From assembly GCA_026414545.1 (NCBI GenBank), contig JAOAIU010000045.1, forward strand, positions 1-32,479: DNA of 32,479 nt. The letters run 5' to 3'. Below are positions 31,061 to 32,479 of this stretch, in pieces (position 1 is the first letter of the stretch; every line of letters starts with the position of its first letter). This DNA is from Candidatus Saccharicenans sp. Its GTDB lineage: Bacteria; Acidobacteriota; Aminicenantia; Aminicenantales; Saccharicenantaceae. The notes under the pieces were generated by a model that saw only the letters and a list, made by a program, of their open reading frames with translations, did no database searches and had not been told where the DNA came from. A program made the translations under genes and the position numbers.

Positions 31061-31077
31061 TTGACTAAGATAGTCAA
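31061..31077. promoter_or_regulatory. Inverted repeat over the malic enzyme -35 (possible operator)
   Basis: TTGACTA-AGA-TAGTCAA is a perfect seven-base inverted repeat that includes the whole -35 hexamer and part of the spacer. A bound protein would block polymerase, so a repressor site is likely. The regulator is not in the window. Confidence 0.5.
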
Positions 31078-31089
31078 TTATTTTATTAT
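31061..31089 (+). promoter_or_regulatory. Promoter for malic enzyme
   Basis: TTGACT (31061-31066) is followed by 17 bases and TATTAT (31084-31089). The predicted leader is about 25 bases with GGAGG before the ATG. Confidence 0.7.
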
Positions 31090-31120
31090 CACCTCTCAAA
31101 AATCTTTTTTGGAGGACGTA

Positions 31121-32476
31121 ATGGAGAAAAAGGTAACCGTGGAAGAACTGTTGGCTAAAGCCGAACAGCCAACCAAAGACGCTCTCCGGCTGCATCCTTT
31201 TTATAAAGGAAAAGTCGGGATCACCCTGAAATGTCGGGTGCGCGATTTCAACGACTTCGCCATCTGGTACACCCCGGGCGTGGCTGCCCCCTGCAAGGAG
31301 ATCCAGAAGGACCCGGAAAAAGCCTATGAGATGACCAACAAGGGTAACTTCGTGGCGGTCATCACTGACGGCACCAGGGTTCTGGGACTGGGCGACATCG
31401 GAGCCATGGCCGGACTGCCGGTCATGGAAGGCAAAGCCCTGCTTTATAAGTACCTGGGCGGAGTAGATGCTTTCCCTATCTGCATCAATGAGAAGGACCC
31501 TGACAAGTTTATCTACATCGTCAAGGCGCTCCAGCCTACTTTTGGCGGGGTCAACCTGGAAGACATTTCCCATCCCAAGTGCTTTCATATCCTCGACACC
31601 CTGAGGGCCGAGTGCGAAATTCCCATCTGGCATGACGACCAACAGGGAACGGCCTGTGTCACCGTGGCCGGTCTGATCAACGCCCTCAAGATTGTTAACA
31701 AGAAGATTGATGAGGTCCGGGTGACCGTCATCGGTTCGGGCGCTTCCGGAATAGCCATAGCCCGGTTGATGATGGCGGCCGGGGTCAACCCTGAAAATAT
31801 GTTGTCGGTTGATTCCAAGGGCATCCTGTCGAGAGACCGTGAGGACCGTGAAACCCTTCAGACCAAGTATAAAGAAAAATGGGATATGTGCCTGAAAACC
31901 AACCCCAAATGCATCAAGGGTGGAATACCGGATGCCATCAAGGGAGCCGATGTTCTGGTCAGCGTTTCCACCCCAGGACCTGGAGTCATCAAGCCCGAGT
32001 GGATTAAAACCATGGCCAAGGACGCCATCGTCTTTGCCGAGGCCAACCCCATTCCGGAAATCTGGCCCTGGGAAGCCAAGGAAGCCGGCGCCAGAATCGT
32101 GGCCACCGGCCGTTCCGACTTCCCCAACCAGATCAACAACTCTCTGGGCTTCCCCGGAATCTTCCGCGGCACGCTGGACGTCAGGGCCAAGACCATCACC
32201 GACGAGATGTGCATCGCTGCCGCCTACGAACTGGCCAAGGTGGCCGAGGACCATGGGCTCAGCGAAGAGTACATCATCCCCAACATGGACCAGTGGGAAG
32301 TTTTCCCGAGGGAAGCGGTGGCTGTCGGCCGCAAGGCCATTGAGCAGGGTGTGGCCAGAAAGGACATCCCGGCCGATGAGCTCTACAAGATGGCCGAAAC
32401 TACCATCCGCAAGGCCCGTGAAGAAATCCAGTTCCTGATGAAAGAAGGCTTCATCGTCGACCCGGACAAGAAGTAA
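31121..32476 (+). CDS. NAD(P)-dependent malic enzyme, short form
   Basis: The 451-residue enzyme decarboxylates malate to pyruvate. Landmarks are WYTPGVAAPC (Y50, the general acid), VLGLGDIGAMAGLPVMEGKALLYK (K105), GVNLEDISHP and PIWHDDQQGTA (metal ligands E147, D148 and D172 or D173) and the nucleotide-binding turn VIGSGASGIAIARL (about 204-217). There is no C-terminal phosphotransacetylase-like domain, so it is the short type; cofactor preference cannot be read reliably. GGAGG lies seven bases before the ATG at 31121. An unusual insert (about residues 235-275, with EKWDMCLKTNPKC) lies in the Rossmann domain. The stop codon is three bases before the end of the window. Confidence 0.94.
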   Translation: MEKKVTVEELLAKAEQPTKDALRLHPFYKGKVGITLKCRVRDFNDFAIWYTPGVAAPCKEIQKDPEKAYEMTNKGNFVAVITDGTRVLGLGDIGAMAGLPVMEGKALLYKYLGGVDAFPICINEKDPDKFIYIVKALQPTFGGVNLEDISHPKCFHILDTLRAECEIPIWHDDQQGTACVTVAGLINALKIVNKKIDEVRVTVIGSGASGIAIARLMMAAGVNPENMLSVDSKGILSRDREDRETLQTKYKEKWDMCLKTNPKCIKGGIPDAIKGADVLVSVSTPGPGVIKPEWIKTMAKDAIVFAEANPIPEIWPWEAKEAGARIVATGRSDFPNQINNSLGFPGIFRGTLDVRAKTITDEMCIAAAYELAKVAEDHGLSEEYIIPNMDQWEVFPREAVAVGRKAIEQGVARKDIPADELYKMAETTIRKAREEIQFLMKEGFIVDPDKK

Positions 32477-32479
32477 GAC

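Larger units (their letters stand above)
30770..31120 (+). other. Intergenic region between lpdA and malic enzyme
   Basis: The 351-base gap holds a weak hairpin just after lpdA (AGCCT near 30772 with AGGCT near 30783, short T tail), a single perfect DnaA-box-like nonamer (TTATCCACA on the minus strand, 30966-30958), and the malic enzyme promoter. The malic enzyme frame is open from 30998 but the sequence before 31121 is not protein-like. No gene is supported. Confidence 0.45.

Noticed and set aside
31034-32254. Minus-strand ORF of 406 codons opposite malic enzyme
   Set aside because: Antisense shadow of a full-length, motif-complete malic enzyme.

Overview
The window looks like an ordinary chromosomal segment of a free-living, diderm (Gram-negative) bacterium, moderately GC-rich, with mostly strong Shine-Dalgarno sites and sigma70-type promoters. 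A BamD-like lipoprotein, two proteins ending in a beta-barrel-like aromatic residue, an ExbD and a CstA transporter argue for an outer membrane and a peptide/amino-acid-using lifestyle. The gene set (tandem DUF507 proteins, nusA-infB-DUF503-rbfA-nrnA-truB, PASTA-rpe-bamD) reminds me of Candidatus Aminicenantes / Acidobacteriota-type genomes. That placement is an inference from protein flavour, not a proven assignment.

Layout. Positions 1-79 (minus) hold the first codons of a rhamnulokinase-like sugar kinase cut by the window edge. 383-3354 (plus) carries a YjbQ-family protein, a YprB-like exonuclease with a TPR tail and a zinc alcohol dehydrogenase. 3408-4206 is a tRNA-Arg(ACG) closely followed by a P-loop kinase. 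4463-5806 (minus) is a DUF1015 protein, divergent from an acyl-CoA dehydrogenase (6121-7275); both have clear promoters. A bidirectional terminator separates the dehydrogenase from an orphan exbD (minus), which is divergent from a TIGR04076-type small protein and a CstA-type transporter. A tandem ACT protein (minus) is divergent from a class I glutamine amidotransferase, and a PKD/Ig-like protein with a C-terminal barrel follows as a self-contained promoter-gene-terminator unit. After a 575-base non-coding gap, 13450-27754 is almost entirely minus strand: a DUF507 pair, the translation/RNA operon nusA-infB-DUF503-rbfA-nrnA-truB (promoter before nusA, hairpin after truB), miaB, and an envelope/repair operon PASTA-rpe-bamD-OMP-S8 protease-recN. 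28018-32476 (plus) encodes threonine aldolase, dihydrolipoyl dehydrogenase and malic enzyme, each with its own structured upstream region.

How it fits together. The metabolic genes (CstA, threonine aldolase, malic enzyme, lipoamide dehydrogenase, acyl-CoA dehydrogenase, secreted subtilase) would suit a heterotroph living on peptides and organic acids. The central block is housekeeping: transcription antitermination, translation initiation, ribosome maturation, tRNA modification, nanoRNA turnover and recombination repair. I found no CRISPR array, insertion sequence, phage or toxin-antitoxin module, and no clearly new multi-gene system. The most interesting material is regulatory: perfect inverted repeats overlapping or just downstream of promoters (exbD, PASTA, threonine aldolase, malic enzyme), a very stable hairpin abutting the lpdA ribosome-binding site, and mutually exclusive hairpins at the start of miaB.
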